From positions 1 through 52,526 of the forward strand of contig JAEUHU010000256.1 in assembly GCA_016793305.1 (NCBI GenBank): DNA of 52,526 nt, given 5' to 3'. Under the pieces are notes generated by a model that saw only the letters and a list, made by a program, of their open reading frames with translations, did no database searches and was not told where the DNA came from. How positions within the stretch are numbered: position 1 is the stretch's first letter; every line of letters begins with the position of its first letter. The stretch comes from Planctomycetota bacterium. Its GTDB lineage: Bacteria > Planctomycetota > UBA1135 > UBA2386. The translations under genes and the position numbers were made by a program. Below are positions 26,317-35,600 of the stretch, one piece after another.

Positions 26317-26823
26317 TCAGGTCTCCGTACCGGGCTCGGCGATCATCACGGCACCGGACTCGAGGTCGATCTCGGTGCGCAGCAGCAACTCGATCGGCAC
26401 GGGCACCGCCCAGAGGCGCGCGGAGATCTCGAAGGTCACCGCCCGCCGGTTCATGTTCTCCGACGCGACGGCGCGCACGCGCACCGATTCACGCAAGAGG
26501 CGTGGCTCGAAGTTCCAGATGCACTCTCGCAACAGACGCTCGACGCGCGGCAGGTTGAGCCCCGACGCCTGCATGCCGGCGAAGCTCGGGATGCCGTAGT
26601 TGACCGTCGAGGCCGCGACCACCCCGAGTTGCTCGGCCTCTTCGACTCGGAACGTGGCCGCCGTGTTGAACAACCACTCGAGGTCCCGCACCACCGACTG
26701 CCGCAAGCGCTTCCACGACATGACGCGCTCGTCCCGCGACTCCTGACGCTGCTGCGGCGCATCGTCACTGAGACGATCGAGCAAGGCCGGCTGCAGTCGT
26801 TCCCTCGGGATCAGGTCGGCCAT
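26317..26823 (-). CDS. tssE: T6SS baseplate protein TssE (gp25-like)
   Basis: 168-residue gp25/lysozyme-like baseplate subunit that initiates sheath polymerisation. The conserved RDLEWLFNTAATF is followed by SVVNYGIP-type sequence (STVNYGIPSFAG), and by a C-terminal ENMNRRAVTFEISARLWA. The start is the ATG before ADLIPRERLQP, two bases after the tagJ stop; the longer frame would overlap tagJ by about 50 bases and lacks family similarity. Confidence 0.93.
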   Translation of the reverse strand: MADLIPRERLQPALLDRLSDDAPQQRQESRDERVMSWKRLRQSVVRDLEWLFNTAATFRVEEAEQLGVVAASTVNYGIPSFAGMQASGLNLPRVERLLRECIWNFEPRLLRESVRVRAVASENMNRRAVTFEISARLWAVPVPIELLLRTEIDLESGAVMIAEPGTET

Positions 26824-26825
26824 GG

Positions 26826-27674
26826 CTAGGCGGTGGCGTTCATCACGACCTTGCGCACGTCGAGCAATCCCCACTCCCCGGCTTCGCTGGCGAGCAGCTT
26901 CTGGCCGAGGCCGCGATACTCACCGTGGCCGGCATCGAGCCACTCGGTGCGGCGACACAGCTGCAGCGCTCCGTCGGTGGACGATTCGCTGGTCGGGTAC
27001 CTCGAGGGCAACAGGGCGACGACCTCCCCCCCGTTCCGCCAACGGATCTGGGCGGGCACCCAGACGAAGTCGCGCAGGTCGGTCGGCGCCTCGATGGTCA
27101 GCTCGCCGACCGCGGACCACGGCGCCCAGTAGTACTTGCCGTTGACGATGGCCTCGAGCACGGGCCCGAGGCGTGGGTCGGCGTCCGCGAGCCACCCGAA
27201 CGATGCGCGCTCGACCGACTCCGCCGGGCTCTCCGCAGCGCCGCCGGCCACTGGTCGGCCCCATTCGACGGTGCCACTGAAGGCGGTGGCCTGCTCCAGC
27301 GCCGCGGCGCGCATCTCCTGGGCCTGCTCGACCTTGCCGGTCGCGGACAGGGCGAGGGCCTGCACCATGCCGGCCATCCAAGGCTCCGGCTGCCCGAACA
27401 CCAGCGGCGTGTGTTCGCCGCGCCACACCCCGGCGCGCAGCACCTCGCAGCGCAGCGCCTCGAGGTAGGTCTTCACCATCGGGATCGCCGTCGCGTCCAT
27501 GTCCTTCAGCACGTGCAACTGGGTGCGGGCCCGGTCCCACTGGCCGAGGATGGCCAGCAGCTGGAACAGGAAGATCCGATGCTTGGCGACCGCGGGCTCG
27601 CGGCGCACCAGCTGCTGGAGTTCGTGCAGGGCCGCGGGCACGTCACCCGCACGGAGTCGATCTTCAGCGGTCAT
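26826..27674 (-). CDS. tagJ: T6SS accessory protein TagJ (ImpE/SciE family)
   Basis: 282-residue ImpE-family protein. The N-terminal half is TPR-like and helical (LRAGDVPAALHELQQLVRREPAVAKHR, quoted here only in part for its repeat pattern). The C-terminal half carries the ImpE core, including IVNGKYYWAPW and DLRDFVWVPAQIRWRNGG. TagJ binds the N-terminus of TssB and modulates ClpV-dependent sheath recycling in studied systems. It lies between hcp and tssE, and its stop is two bases before the tssE start. A 12-base palindrome and a terminator-like hairpin separate it from hcp, so it may have its own regulation. Confidence 0.92.
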   Translation of the reverse strand: MTAEDRLRAGDVPAALHELQQLVRREPAVAKHRIFLFQLLAILGQWDRARTQLHVLKDMDATAIPMVKTYLEALRCEVLRAGVWRGEHTPLVFGQPEPWMAGMVQALALSATGKVEQAQEMRAAALEQATAFSGTVEWGRPVAGGAAESPAESVERASFGWLADADPRLGPVLEAIVNGKYYWAPWSAVGELTIEAPTDLRDFVWVPAQIRWRNGGEVVALLPSRYPTSESSTDGALQLCRRTEWLDAGHGEYRGLGQKLLASEAGEWGLLDVRKVVMNATA

Positions 27675-27698
27675 CTGGGCCTGGGGTAGCCGACGAGG

Positions 27699-27710
27699 CG
27701 TTGCGCAACG
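27699..27710. promoter_or_regulatory. 12-base palindrome upstream of tagJ (possible operator)
   Basis: CGTTGCGCAACG, a perfect palindrome 24 bases before the tagJ start codon and directly after the post-hcp hairpin. Loop-less symmetry is more typical of a dimeric protein-binding site than of a terminator. The role is inferred. Confidence 0.3.
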
Positions 27711-27715
27711 ATGGC

Positions 27716-27745
27716 GCGCGCCCCGCCGGGTCCGGCGAGGCGCGC
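27716..27745 (-). terminator. Terminator-like hairpin downstream of hcp
   Basis: A 14-position stem GCGCGCCTCGCCGG / CCGGCGGGGCGCGC (read on the minus strand) with one mismatch and a two-base loop, 53 bases after the hcp stop. Hcp is needed in far greater amounts than baseplate proteins, so partial termination here would fit. There is no T-run. Confidence 0.5.
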
Positions 27746-27798
27746 ACCGAGGAGAGCGGCAGGCCTGGCCGATCGGCCGAGACCCGCCCGCGACGGGA

Positions 27799-28293
27799 CT
27801 AGGCCTTGTCGTTCGCCGCCACGTCCCAGGCCATCTCGACGACGCCACCGTCCTTGGTGCCGTCCTCCTTCTGCGGTTGGTACTGCACCTTGACGACCGC
27901 GAAGTTGAGCGAAATGGTCTCGACCAAGCGCTCGTCGCCACCACTGCCACCGCTCGTCATCGACGAAACGAGCACCTTCTCGAGCGTGATGATCAGGTAG
28001 GGCAGCGGCTCTGCACCACCAGCCTTGCGGACGGTCAGCTTGGCGTTCTTGTAGTGCGTGCCCTGGCACATCGAGAGCATCAGGTCCGGCGACGCACGAT
28101 CGACGTACTTGGTGATGGTCAGGTCCTGGACGTTGACCTTGCCGGCCCCGCCGCCGCCGCCGCCGTGCATGGTGCCGGTCTGGCTGAGTCCCCAGTTCCA
28201 GCTGAGGACGTCGATCGCGTCCTTGTTCTTCTTGTCCTTGCTCTCGCCCTTGATCTTGCCGTCCTCGATCGTCAGGAACATGTCGACTGCCAT
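27799..28293 (-). CDS. hcp: T6SS tube protein Hcp (TssD)
   Basis: 164-residue Hcp-family protein that stacks as hexameric rings to form the expelled inner tube. Visible family features are the start AVDMFLTIEDGKIKGES, the DVLSWNWGLSQTG strand, a glycine-rich loop (six Gly, residues 44-49) leading into KVNVQDLTITKYVDRASP, and HYKNAKLTVRKAGG. The C-terminal VVEMAWDVAANDKA is standard. An AGAGG ribosome site precedes the ATG. Hairpins lie on both sides (after tssC and after hcp), suggesting its mRNA level is set separately from its neighbours. Confidence 0.96.
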   Translation of the reverse strand: MAVDMFLTIEDGKIKGESKDKKNKDAIDVLSWNWGLSQTGTMHGGGGGGAGKVNVQDLTITKYVDRASPDLMLSMCQGTHYKNAKLTVRKAGGAEPLPYLIITLEKVLVSSMTSGGSGGDERLVETISLNFAVVKVQYQPQKEDGTKDGGVVEMAWDVAANDKA

Positions 28294-28350
28294 GGGAATC
28301 CTCTCGTCTAGTGGTTGGGGATGAAGGTTCGGTCGCCGTCACCGGCGCAA

Positions 28351-28370
28351 GCCACCCGTGGAGGGGTGGC
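28351..28370 (-). other. Stem-loop 1 in the tssC-hcp spacer
   Basis: Perfect 7-bp inverted repeat GCCACCC/GGGTGGC with a six-base loop, the hcp-proximal member of three consecutive hairpins. It may be part of a processing or stabilising structure in the hcp leader. Confidence 0.4.
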
Positions 28371-28381
28371 CGGAGCCGGCT

Positions 28382-28402
28382 GGGAGTCGCGTGAGGACTC
28401 CC
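28382..28402 (-). other. Stem-loop 2 in the tssC-hcp spacer
   Basis: Perfect 7-bp inverted repeat GGGAGTC/GACTCCC with a seven-base loop, twelve bases from stem-loop 1. The regular spacing argues against chance, but the function is inferred. Confidence 0.4.
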
Positions 28403-28415
28403 GGTGTGCTCAGGA

Positions 28416-28444
28416 GGCAACGGCGCCGCCACGGCGCCGTTGCC
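28416..28444 (-). terminator. Strong hairpin directly after tssC
   Basis: Perfect 13-bp stem GGCAACGGCGCCG/CGGCGCCGTTGCC with a three-base loop, 18 bases past the tssC stop. It could be a terminator or attenuator uncoupling hcp from tssBC, or a 3' stabiliser of tssBC mRNA. There is no T-run. Confidence 0.6.
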
Positions 28445-28462
28445 CGGAACTGTCTGCTCGGA

Positions 28463-29974
28463 CTACTTGCCCTTGGCCGACGGCAGCTTCGAGACCAGCC
28501 GCAAGGACACCGTGAGGCCCTCGAGTTGGTAGTGCGGCCGCAACCAGAAGCGGGCCGAGTAGTAGCCAGGGTTGCCTTCGATCGGCTCGACCTTGACCTC
28601 CGCCGCCGCCAACGGAAGGCGCGCCTTGGTCTCTTCCGTCGAGTTCTCAGGGTTGCCGTCGACGTACTGCAGGATCCAGCCCTGCAGCCACTTCTGCATG
28701 TCCTCGCGCTCCTTGAAGGAGCCGATCTTGTCGCGAACGATGCACTTCAGGTAGTGCGCGAACCGGCAGCAGGAGAACAGATACGGCAGACGAGCCGCGA
28801 GGTTGGCGTTCGCCGTCGCATCCGGGTCCGAGTATTCAGCCGGCTTCTGCAGCGACTGGGCACCGATGAACGCGGCCATGTCCGAGTTCTTGCGGTGCAC
28901 GAGCGGCATGAAGCCGTTGGCGGCCAATTCGGCTTCGCGCCGGTCCGAGATGGCGATCTCGGTCGGGCACTTCATGTCGACACCGCCGTCGTCGGTCGGG
29001 AACGTGTGGCACGGGAGACCCTCGACCGCACCGCCGGACTCGATGCCGCGGATGCGCGTGCACCAGCCGTAGGTCTTGAAGGCGCGGTTGATGTTCACCG
29101 CCATCGCATAGGCGGAGTTCGCCCAGGTGAACCGGTCGTGGTTGGCACCTGCGGTGTCCTCCTCGAAGTGGAACTCCTCGACCGGATTGGTCTTCGCCCC
29201 GTACGGCAGTCGCGCCAGGAAGCGCGGCATGGTCAGTCCGATGTAGCGCGCGTCCTCCGATTCGCGCAGCGAGCGCCATGGCGCGTACTCCGCCGTCTGG
29301 AAGATCTTGGTCAGGTCGCGCGGATTGCTGAGCTCCTGCCACGAGTCCATCTGCATCGTCAGCGGCGACGCCCCGGAGATGAACGGAGCATGGCAGGCCG
29401 ACGCGATCTGCGCGATCTCGCCGAGCATCTCCACGTCCGGCGCCGTGTGGTCGAAGTGGTAGTCGCCGACGATGCAGCCGAACGGCTGGCCGCCGAGCTG
29501 GCCGTACTCCGCCTCGTAGAACTTCTTGAAGATCGGGCTCTGGTCCCAGTTGGTGCCCTTGAACTTCTTCAGGGTCTTGCCCAGGTCCTTCTTCGAGATG
29601 TTCATGACGCGGATCTTCAGCATCGCGTCGGTCTCGGTGTTGTTGACCAGGTGGTGCAGTCCGCGCCAGGCACCTTCCAGCTGCTGGAAGTCGGCGTGGT
29701 GCAGGATGTGGTTGATCTGCTCGGTGAGCTTCTTGTCGATCGCGGCGATGATCGCGTCGATCGTCTTGAGGCTGTCCGCAGAGACGACCTTCGTGTGCTT
29801 CAGCGCTTCCTGCGCGAGCGTCGTCACGGCCACGGACACCGCGTCCTCGGCGGCCTTCGACTTCGGCTTGATCTCCTTGCGGAGCAACTTGGTGAAGTCG
29901 TCGACTTCCTTGGCGACAGGTTGACCCTGGGCCGGGTTCTGGTTCGTGTCGGTCATGGGGTGGGCTCCGGTCAT
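28463..29974 (-). CDS. tssC: T6SS contractile sheath large subunit TssC
   Basis: 503-residue VipB/ImpD-family sheath subunit that intertwines with TssB around the Hcp tube. Typical segments are QLEGAWRGLHHLVNNTETD, FGCIVGDYHFDHT, the FISGASP motif, YIGLTMPRFLARLPYG and AYAMAVNINRAFKTYGWCTRIRG, with a C-terminal ARFWLRPHYQLEGLTVSLRLV. The first ATG overlaps the tssB stop (ATGA). A second ATG six codons in has a GGAG at eight bases and may be the main start (29956). Confidence 0.97.
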   Translation of the reverse strand: MTGAHPMTDTNQNPAQGQPVAKEVDDFTKLLRKEIKPKSKAAEDAVSVAVTTLAQEALKHTKVVSADSLKTIDAIIAAIDKKLTEQINHILHHADFQQLEGAWRGLHHLVNNTETDAMLKIRVMNISKKDLGKTLKKFKGTNWDQSPIFKKFYEAEYGQLGGQPFGCIVGDYHFDHTAPDVEMLGEIAQIASACHAPFISGASPLTMQMDSWQELSNPRDLTKIFQTAEYAPWRSLRESEDARYIGLTMPRFLARLPYGAKTNPVEEFHFEEDTAGANHDRFTWANSAYAMAVNINRAFKTYGWCTRIRGIESGGAVEGLPCHTFPTDDGGVDMKCPTEIAISDRREAELAANGFMPLVHRKNSDMAAFIGAQSLQKPAEYSDPDATANANLAARLPYLFSCCRFAHYLKCIVRDKIGSFKEREDMQKWLQGWILQYVDGNPENSTEETKARLPLAAAEVKVEPIEGNPGYYSARFWLRPHYQLEGLTVSLRLVSKLPSAKGK

Positions 29975-30492
29975 TCCGTGGCGTCGGGGGTCTTGACCTC
30001 GGGCTTCGGCGCCGAGGCCAGCGCCTGCAACAGCGCCGGATCGGTCAGGGCCTTGCTCAGGATCGCCTCGGCCTTGTCCTTGCCGTCGAGATAGGTCTTC
30101 AGGTTGTCGAGCTGCGTGCGGGCGTCGAGCAACTGCTTCAGCGCACCGATCTTGTTGGCGATGGCCGCCGGCGAGAAGTCGTCCATGCTCTCGAACTTCA
30201 ACTCGACACTCAGATTGCCCTCACCGGTCAGCGTGTTCGGCACCTGGAACGCCAACCGCGGCTTCATCGCGGCCATGCGCGCGTCGAAGTTGTCGACGTC
30301 GATCTCCAGCAGCTCGCGCTCGGCCACCGGCGGGAGCGGCTCGGCCGGATTGCCGGACAGGTCCGCCATCACTCCCATGACGAACGGGAGCTGGACCTTC
30401 TTCTCGGCACCGTGCAGTTCGACGTCGTATTCGATCTGCACACGGGGCGCACGATTGCGTGCAATGAACTTCTGGCTGCTTGGTTTCGCCAC
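29971..30492 (-). CDS. tssB: T6SS contractile sheath small subunit TssB
   Basis: 173-residue VipA/ImpB-family protein. Diagnostic sequences are APRVQIEYDVELHGAEKKVQ, LPFVMGVMADLSGNPAEPLP, the FDARMAAMKPRLAFQVPN segment and LKFESMDDFSPAAIANKI. A C-terminal helix with Ala/Pro tail follows. It is coupled to tssC by a four-base overlap and separated from tssA by 56 bases, in which I see no promoter. Confidence 0.97.
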   Translation of the reverse strand: MAKPSSQKFIARNRAPRVQIEYDVELHGAEKKVQLPFVMGVMADLSGNPAEPLPPVAERELLEIDVDNFDARMAAMKPRLAFQVPNTLTGEGNLSVELKFESMDDFSPAAIANKIGALKQLLDARTQLDNLKTYLDGKDKAEAILSKALTDPALLQALASAPKPEVKTPDATE

Positions 30493-30548
30493 GGAACTAC
30501 CTCGTCATCTGGCAAGGGGTTGATGTCGACAGCGCGGGCGGCGGCGGG

Positions 30549-31586
30549 TCACGAGGACTGCTCCGGCCCCTGGAAGATCATGGCCTGGTTGACACCGTCC
30601 GGCACGAGGTCGCGCAGCACCTCGAGGAAGCTCTTGTCCACCAGACGGCGCGCACGTTGCAACAGCATGGGCACCGGGCTGCTCGGCTCGGTGCGCGCGT
30701 AGAACTCACAGATCCGGTCGAGGGTGCGGACCACGTCCTCCCGACTCTGGATGGCTCCAGGCACGGCCGCCGGTGCGGATCCGCCGCCCAGGGCCGCAGG
30801 CGAGGCCCCGGCCTCCGCCGCTGCACCTGGCGCGTCGCCCGTGCCAGCGGCGACGCCACCGACGTGCGGCGCGAGCTCCCGGAGCATGGCGTCGAACACG
30901 GCAGTCAGGGCCCGCAGGCTGATCGCCGACTTGCCCAGGGCCGCGGACAGCGCTGCCTCGAGACCCTGGACCTCGTCCTTGGCCGCCTTCACCAGGGCGG
31001 CCGTCTCCGCGAGCGCCGTCGCGCCCACTTCGAGGAAGGCCGCGCGCACCAGTTCTGGCGTCGGCGGCGTGCCGCTCATCGGCGTGCGACCAGACGCAGC
31101 CTCCAGCTCGCGCAACCCGAACCGCCCGGCGACCCGGGCCCGCAACATGGGCCACTCTCGCAGGCTCCGGACCAGTCCTGAGCCATCGGTCAGGCCCGCG
31201 AGGGCATTGACGCGCATCGCCGGGTCGTTGCCGTCCTCCGAGTCGAGGCGCGGATAGAGGTCTGCCCAGTGGCTCGTGACCAGACCCCGCATCGCCCGCA
31301 GCGCATCGACGAACCCGGCGAGACCGTCGGTGTGCACGAGCGCCCTGCCCAACAGCACCAGCAGCCGCAGATCTTTGGTGAGGTTCAGGCCCGCCAAGGC
31401 CTCTGCCTTGATCGCCACCCAGTCGGGTTCCTCGCCGGGCACCTCTTCGGCCCCCACTTGCCGCGCCGGCTTCGGCAGGGCCTTCTGGAACAAGGCCAGG
31501 AACTCTGGGGTGTACTCCAAGTCTGCACCGCAGGGCGAATCCCCGGGAACAGGCTGCAGGATCTTGGCGACGTCGACAGTGCTCAT
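30549..31586 (-). CDS. tssA: T6SS protein TssA (ImpA family, short form)
   Basis: 345 residues. An N-terminal ImpA_N domain (about 1-150) has the conserved PVPGDSPCGADLEYTPEF and WADLYPRLDSEDGNDP. A central helical part follows, then an Ala/Gly-rich linker near residues 235-270, and a C-terminal helical segment starting around SREDVVRTLDRICEFYARTEPSSP, quoted for its pattern. TssA primes tail-tube and sheath assembly at the baseplate. It is the first gene of the downstream core run, with a TAGCAT hexamer 51 bases before the ATG and a hairpin beyond it, suggesting a new transcription unit. Confidence 0.94.
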   Translation of the reverse strand: MSTVDVAKILQPVPGDSPCGADLEYTPEFLALFQKALPKPARQVGAEEVPGEEPDWVAIKAEALAGLNLTKDLRLLVLLGRALVHTDGLAGFVDALRAMRGLVTSHWADLYPRLDSEDGNDPAMRVNALAGLTDGSGLVRSLREWPMLRARVAGRFGLRELEAASGRTPMSGTPPTPELVRAAFLEVGATALAETAALVKAAKDEVQGLEAALSAALGKSAISLRALTAVFDAMLRELAPHVGGVAAGTGDAPGAAAEAGASPAALGGGSAPAAVPGAIQSREDVVRTLDRICEFYARTEPSSPVPMLLQRARRLVDKSFLEVLRDLVPDGVNQAMIFQGPEQSS

Positions 31587-31637
31587 GACCGGACGGAGGG
31601 ACTCCAGGCGACGAACGACGAGGGACGACCGGTGCGC

Positions 31638-31643
31638 ATGCTA
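31638..31643 (-). promoter_or_regulatory. Candidate -10 element (TAGCAT) for the tssA-clpV run
   Basis: TAGCAT in the noncoding gap before tssA, identical to the hexamers before vgrG and before the lipoprotein gene at 42 kb. No good -35 lies at the expected distance, so this is tentative. Confidence 0.35.
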
Positions 31644-31679
31644 GCCATCCCGATGCACGGGAGCACCGACAAGTGGGGG

Positions 31680-31709
31680 GACGGCCAGGATTCTTCGAAC
31701 TGGCCCGTC
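31680..31709 (-). terminator. Hairpin at the end of tagF
   Basis: Read on the minus strand, a 9-bp stem (GACGG-CCAG with CTGGCCGTC, one bulged G) and an 11-base loop overlap the tagF stop and are followed by a C-run. It would separate the kinase-to-tagF run from the tssA run. Confidence 0.4.
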
Positions 31710-32631
31710 ACCGCCGGCCCGCCGCCAGGATCACGTCCTGCAACAAGGTCCTGGGCCGCAGCGCCTCGACGACCTCGGCGGGCAGCGCCGCGCTTCGCGC
31801 CGACGTCGGCCGCCCCACGTCCAGGACCCCGGAGTCGGCGCGATCGGGCCAGAACAGCGGTTCGAAGTAGCGGGCGTGCAGCTCGTCGTAGGCCAGCCGC
31901 AGGGGACCGACCGCCTCGTCCACGGGCCAGGCGACGATCGCCGGATTGGCGCGAACGGCCGCCCACTGCCGCAACAGGGACAACCAGAAGCAGGCCTCGG
32001 AGGCGGCTCGCTGCAGGGGCACCAGCGTCAGATAGCGCGGCGGGAAGGGCGGCTGGGTCACCCCCCACAACTGCTGCATGCAGACCTGGCGCCGTTCGGG
32101 CTGCTGGAAGCCGGGCCAGTTCGCCCAGACGCTGTCGAGCGTGGTCGCCAGCAGGAACCGGCGCAGCGACTGCTCCGAGGTCGAAGGCTCCACGTCGACG
32201 GGGATCGCCAGCAGTCGCTCGCTCAAGGAGGCGAGCGAGCCGGCCCCCGCCGCGCCGTCGACCAGGGCCCGGATCTGCCGCAGCGTGGTCGAGGCCGCCA
32301 ATGGCAGGCGATCGAAGGACGGGCCCGAGGCCTGGTCAGGGGACACGAACCCGACGACGAACGGATAGACACGCCCGACGGAGTCGGTGCTGGGCAGCAC
32401 GAAGCCGTTCCAGAGTCGGCCGGTGCGCGCACTCGTGTAGAGCAGACGCAAGGGCGGCAGGGCCCGCAGTTCCGCATCGAAGCCTCGCCCGCGGCGGTCG
32501 TAGCCGCGCTCGATGCCCTGCAACAGCCAGCGGTCGATCTCCAGGATCTCCGGTACCAGCGAGTGGTTGATCCGGATGAAGTCGCCGTGCACCGGCAGCT
32601 TGCCGACCGCTGCGAGGACCGGAGCGGTCAC
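31708..32631 (-). CDS. tagF: T6SS regulatory protein TagF
   Basis: 307-residue TagF/ImpM-type protein (DUF2094). It opens with VGKLPVHGDFIRINHSL, the family signature for small-molecule-like binding folds, with PPLRLLYTSARTGRLWNGF and a VYPFVVGF strand. In studied systems TagF represses type VI activity post-translationally, often through Fha. It starts with a GTG overlapping the tssM stop (GTGA). No PppA phosphatase fusion is present, unlike some TagF proteins. Confidence 0.9.
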   Translation of the reverse strand: MTAPVLAAVGKLPVHGDFIRINHSLVPEILEIDRWLLQGIERGYDRRGRGFDAELRALPPLRLLYTSARTGRLWNGFVLPSTDSVGRVYPFVVGFVSPDQASGPSFDRLPLAASTTLRQIRALVDGAAGAGSLASLSERLLAIPVDVEPSTSEQSLRRFLLATTLDSVWANWPGFQQPERRQVCMQQLWGVTQPPFPPRYLTLVPLQRAASEACFWLSLLRQWAAVRANPAIVAWPVDEAVGPLRLAYDELHARYFEPLFWPDRADSGVLDVGRPTSARSAALPAEVVEALRPRTLLQDVILAAGRR

Positions 32632-35600
32632 GGCGCGTCCCGGAAGATGCGATCAGGTGGCTTGATCTCGAAGAAGTCCTTGGAGAACGGATTGTGCTGT
32701 CCGTCGGTAGCGAACTGCCACCAGCAGACAGCCTTGCCCTTGGTCTCGTCCGGCAGGTCGTAGTCGATGGTCCAGATGACCCGCGCGTCGTTCGAGACCT
32801 TCTCGATGCGGCCGGCGAGCACCACGCGCAGCAGTCCCCAGCCGCTGGGGGACGGACTCTTGGCCGGCACCATCAACTTGCCCATCTTGGTCGTGTTCAG
32901 CTGCAACTGCGCCCCCGTCTGGCCGATCTCCCAGCGACGAGGTTTGTTGCGCAAGCCCGCCTTGGTGCCTTCCTGGTTGGATACGGGATTGCCCTGCGCG
33001 ATCAGCAGCACGAGTTCCGTGACGAACTCAGGGCTGTTGAAGTCGACGACCCTGAACTCGAGGCGCGGTTTCGCCTGGTCCGCTGCGTCGAAGCACGCCT
33101 CGCGAATCGCCTGGACCTTGCGACCGAAGTCCTTGAATCCATCGTGCAGCTCGAGAGTGCCAGCAAGCACCTTGATCTCACGCAGCTGCCGCAGCAGCGA
33201 CATCTCCGTGTCGATCTTGCCACCGGTGCGGAACAATGCAGTGAAGTCTGCGACCGTGGTGTCGTTCTCGCTGTCGGACTTGGCGGGGAACCGCTCGGCG
33301 TAGGTATCGAGGTTTCCCCCGACCGCGTTCCGCCAGTGCCGCAGCATCTCGGCGCGAGCCTCGCGGGCCAGAGCACCGACCACACTGTCGAGCATGGACC
33401 GCAGCGAGAAGGCTATCGGCCCAACGACGCTGCTCTCGGTGGCCGTGCCGACCCCGCCGAGCTCCTTGTCGAGCTCCCGCAACTTGAGCTCGACGGCCCC
33501 ACGAGCGGCCGCCAGCTTCTTTTCGAACCCTTCGAACCACTGCAGGTTGCCGCGCAGCAGGTCCGGCAACACGTAGCCGTCTGCGGCACTGCCAGGCTGC
33601 ACGAGCTCCCCGATCGAGGGGCGCAGGCCCGCGATCTCCTTCAGCGCCATCGCATAGGTGGTGCGCACGGTGTCGGCACCGAATCCCGGACCCGGCAGCA
33701 CCCGAGCCTGGCGCAGCCCCTCCAGATTGACCACGAACGCCTGCATCGTGGGCGAGCCGTCCGCATCGAGGTCCGTCAACGCTTCGATGAGCTTCGGCAG
33801 GGTCGAAGTGTCGCCGAGTCGGATGGAGGCCATCGCCTCGATCAGCTTCCGCTTGCGCTCGGCGGACAAGAGGGCCTGCAAGTCGGCATCCGTGATCGCT
33901 GCGTCGCCGCCGGCGCGCTTGTCGATCTCCGGGCGCCCCACCTTCCCCAGATCCTCCTCCGGCACCTTCAAGAGCCCGGGATTGCCCGCAATGATGGCGG
34001 CCGCCACGTTCTGCAGCTCCGACCCGGAGCGGAGCCGGTCCTTGGCCGCCTGCAGCAGCGCCGCATCTGCGTCCACGAGCCAGGACCCCCGATCGAAGTC
34101 TCGCAGCATCAGGAAGGCTTCGAGGTGCTGTGCTTCCTCCGAGTTCGCAAATGTCTGCAAGGGCTGTTCGAGGGTCGAGGGCGCCCACCGCCACAGACGC
34201 AACGATTCGATCGCGTCGCGCAGGGCCGCCGGCGGCGCGAACTCGCGAAACATGGCGCCGTACACCAGCACCATACGGCTCGCGGCATCGAAGGTGATGT
34301 CGGGGGCTTTCCCGTCGAGGTAGGCCTGGAGCCGCCGGCCGAGATGCCGGTTCGCCGGAGCGAGGAACGCGGAGCGAACGCCTTCCGCGTAGACCCCCAT
34401 GGCCTTCACCAGCACTTCCCGACTCGGCCCGAGCAAAGGCGTTGCGTGGTATGCACCCCACATCGCCATCAGACGATCGTGCAGCACCTTCAGCCCCTTC
34501 TGGGCCTCCGCGCTCGGTGCGTCGGACCGATCGGCCACGATCGCCAGGTCCTGCCTCGCAGCTTCCTCGAAGGCCGCAAGAGCCCCTCGCGTGTTGCTCC
34601 AGGACAGCAGCGACTGGACGGCGACGCCGACCGACACCACCGCGGACCCCACGATGACCGCCTTGCGAACCAGGGCCTGCTGCTTCTGCACCCGCGTCGA
34701 GCTGTGCGCGAGGTCGCGGTCGGCGTAGACGACCTTGGTGAACAGGTCGCGCAGGAAGTAGCTCTTCTGTTCGACGGCCTCGCGGCCCTTTCCTTCGACC
34801 CGCGTCTCGACGCCCAGCGCGCTGGACATCCTGGCCATCACCAGATCGATCGGCGCGCCTTCCTGGGTACCGCTCGTCAGGTAGACACCCCGCAACACCG
34901 ATGCGTCGCTGTACGGGTTCGGCTGGGTCAGCAGCCGCACGAACTCCGTCAGCTTGCGTTTGGCGGAGCGCAGCTGCATCGGCAGCGAGAAGATCTTCTG
35001 CTGCAGCGGCGCCGGACGGTCGGGGACCAGCAGTCGCATGCGCTCGAGCTCGACGCGCTGGCACAGGCGGTCGAACTCCGCGGCGAAGCGCGCGTCTTGT
35101 TCCGCCGCAGCCCCGTGCGGGAACGTCATGCCCCAGACCTGGGCGCGCTCCTCCTTGGCCATCGAGCCGAAGAACTCGACGAACCCGCTCAGCAGGTCGC
35201 ACTTCGTCAGCATCAGGTAGACGGGGAACACGACCTCCAGCTGCTTGACCAGTTCGTCGATGCGCTGGCGAATGGTCGTGGCGTGCCGCTCGAGCGCGTC
35301 CTCGTCCGCGCCGAGCACGTCGGCGATGCTGATCGCGACGATCGCGCCGTTGATCGGCTTCTGCTTGCGGGCCTTCTTCAGCATGCCGAGGAAGGTCAAC
35401 CACTCGTCGTGGTCCTCGGCCTGGGTCGTGTAGCGACCCGCGGTGTCCAACAGGATCGCCTGGTCGGTGAACCACCAGTCGCAGTTGCGGGTGCCGCCGA
35501 CACCGCGGATGCCACGCTTCTGGTTCGGGCCCTTGACGGTCGGGAAGTTGAGCCCGGACTCGGTGATCGCCGTCGTCTTGCCACTGCCAGGTGGGCCGAT

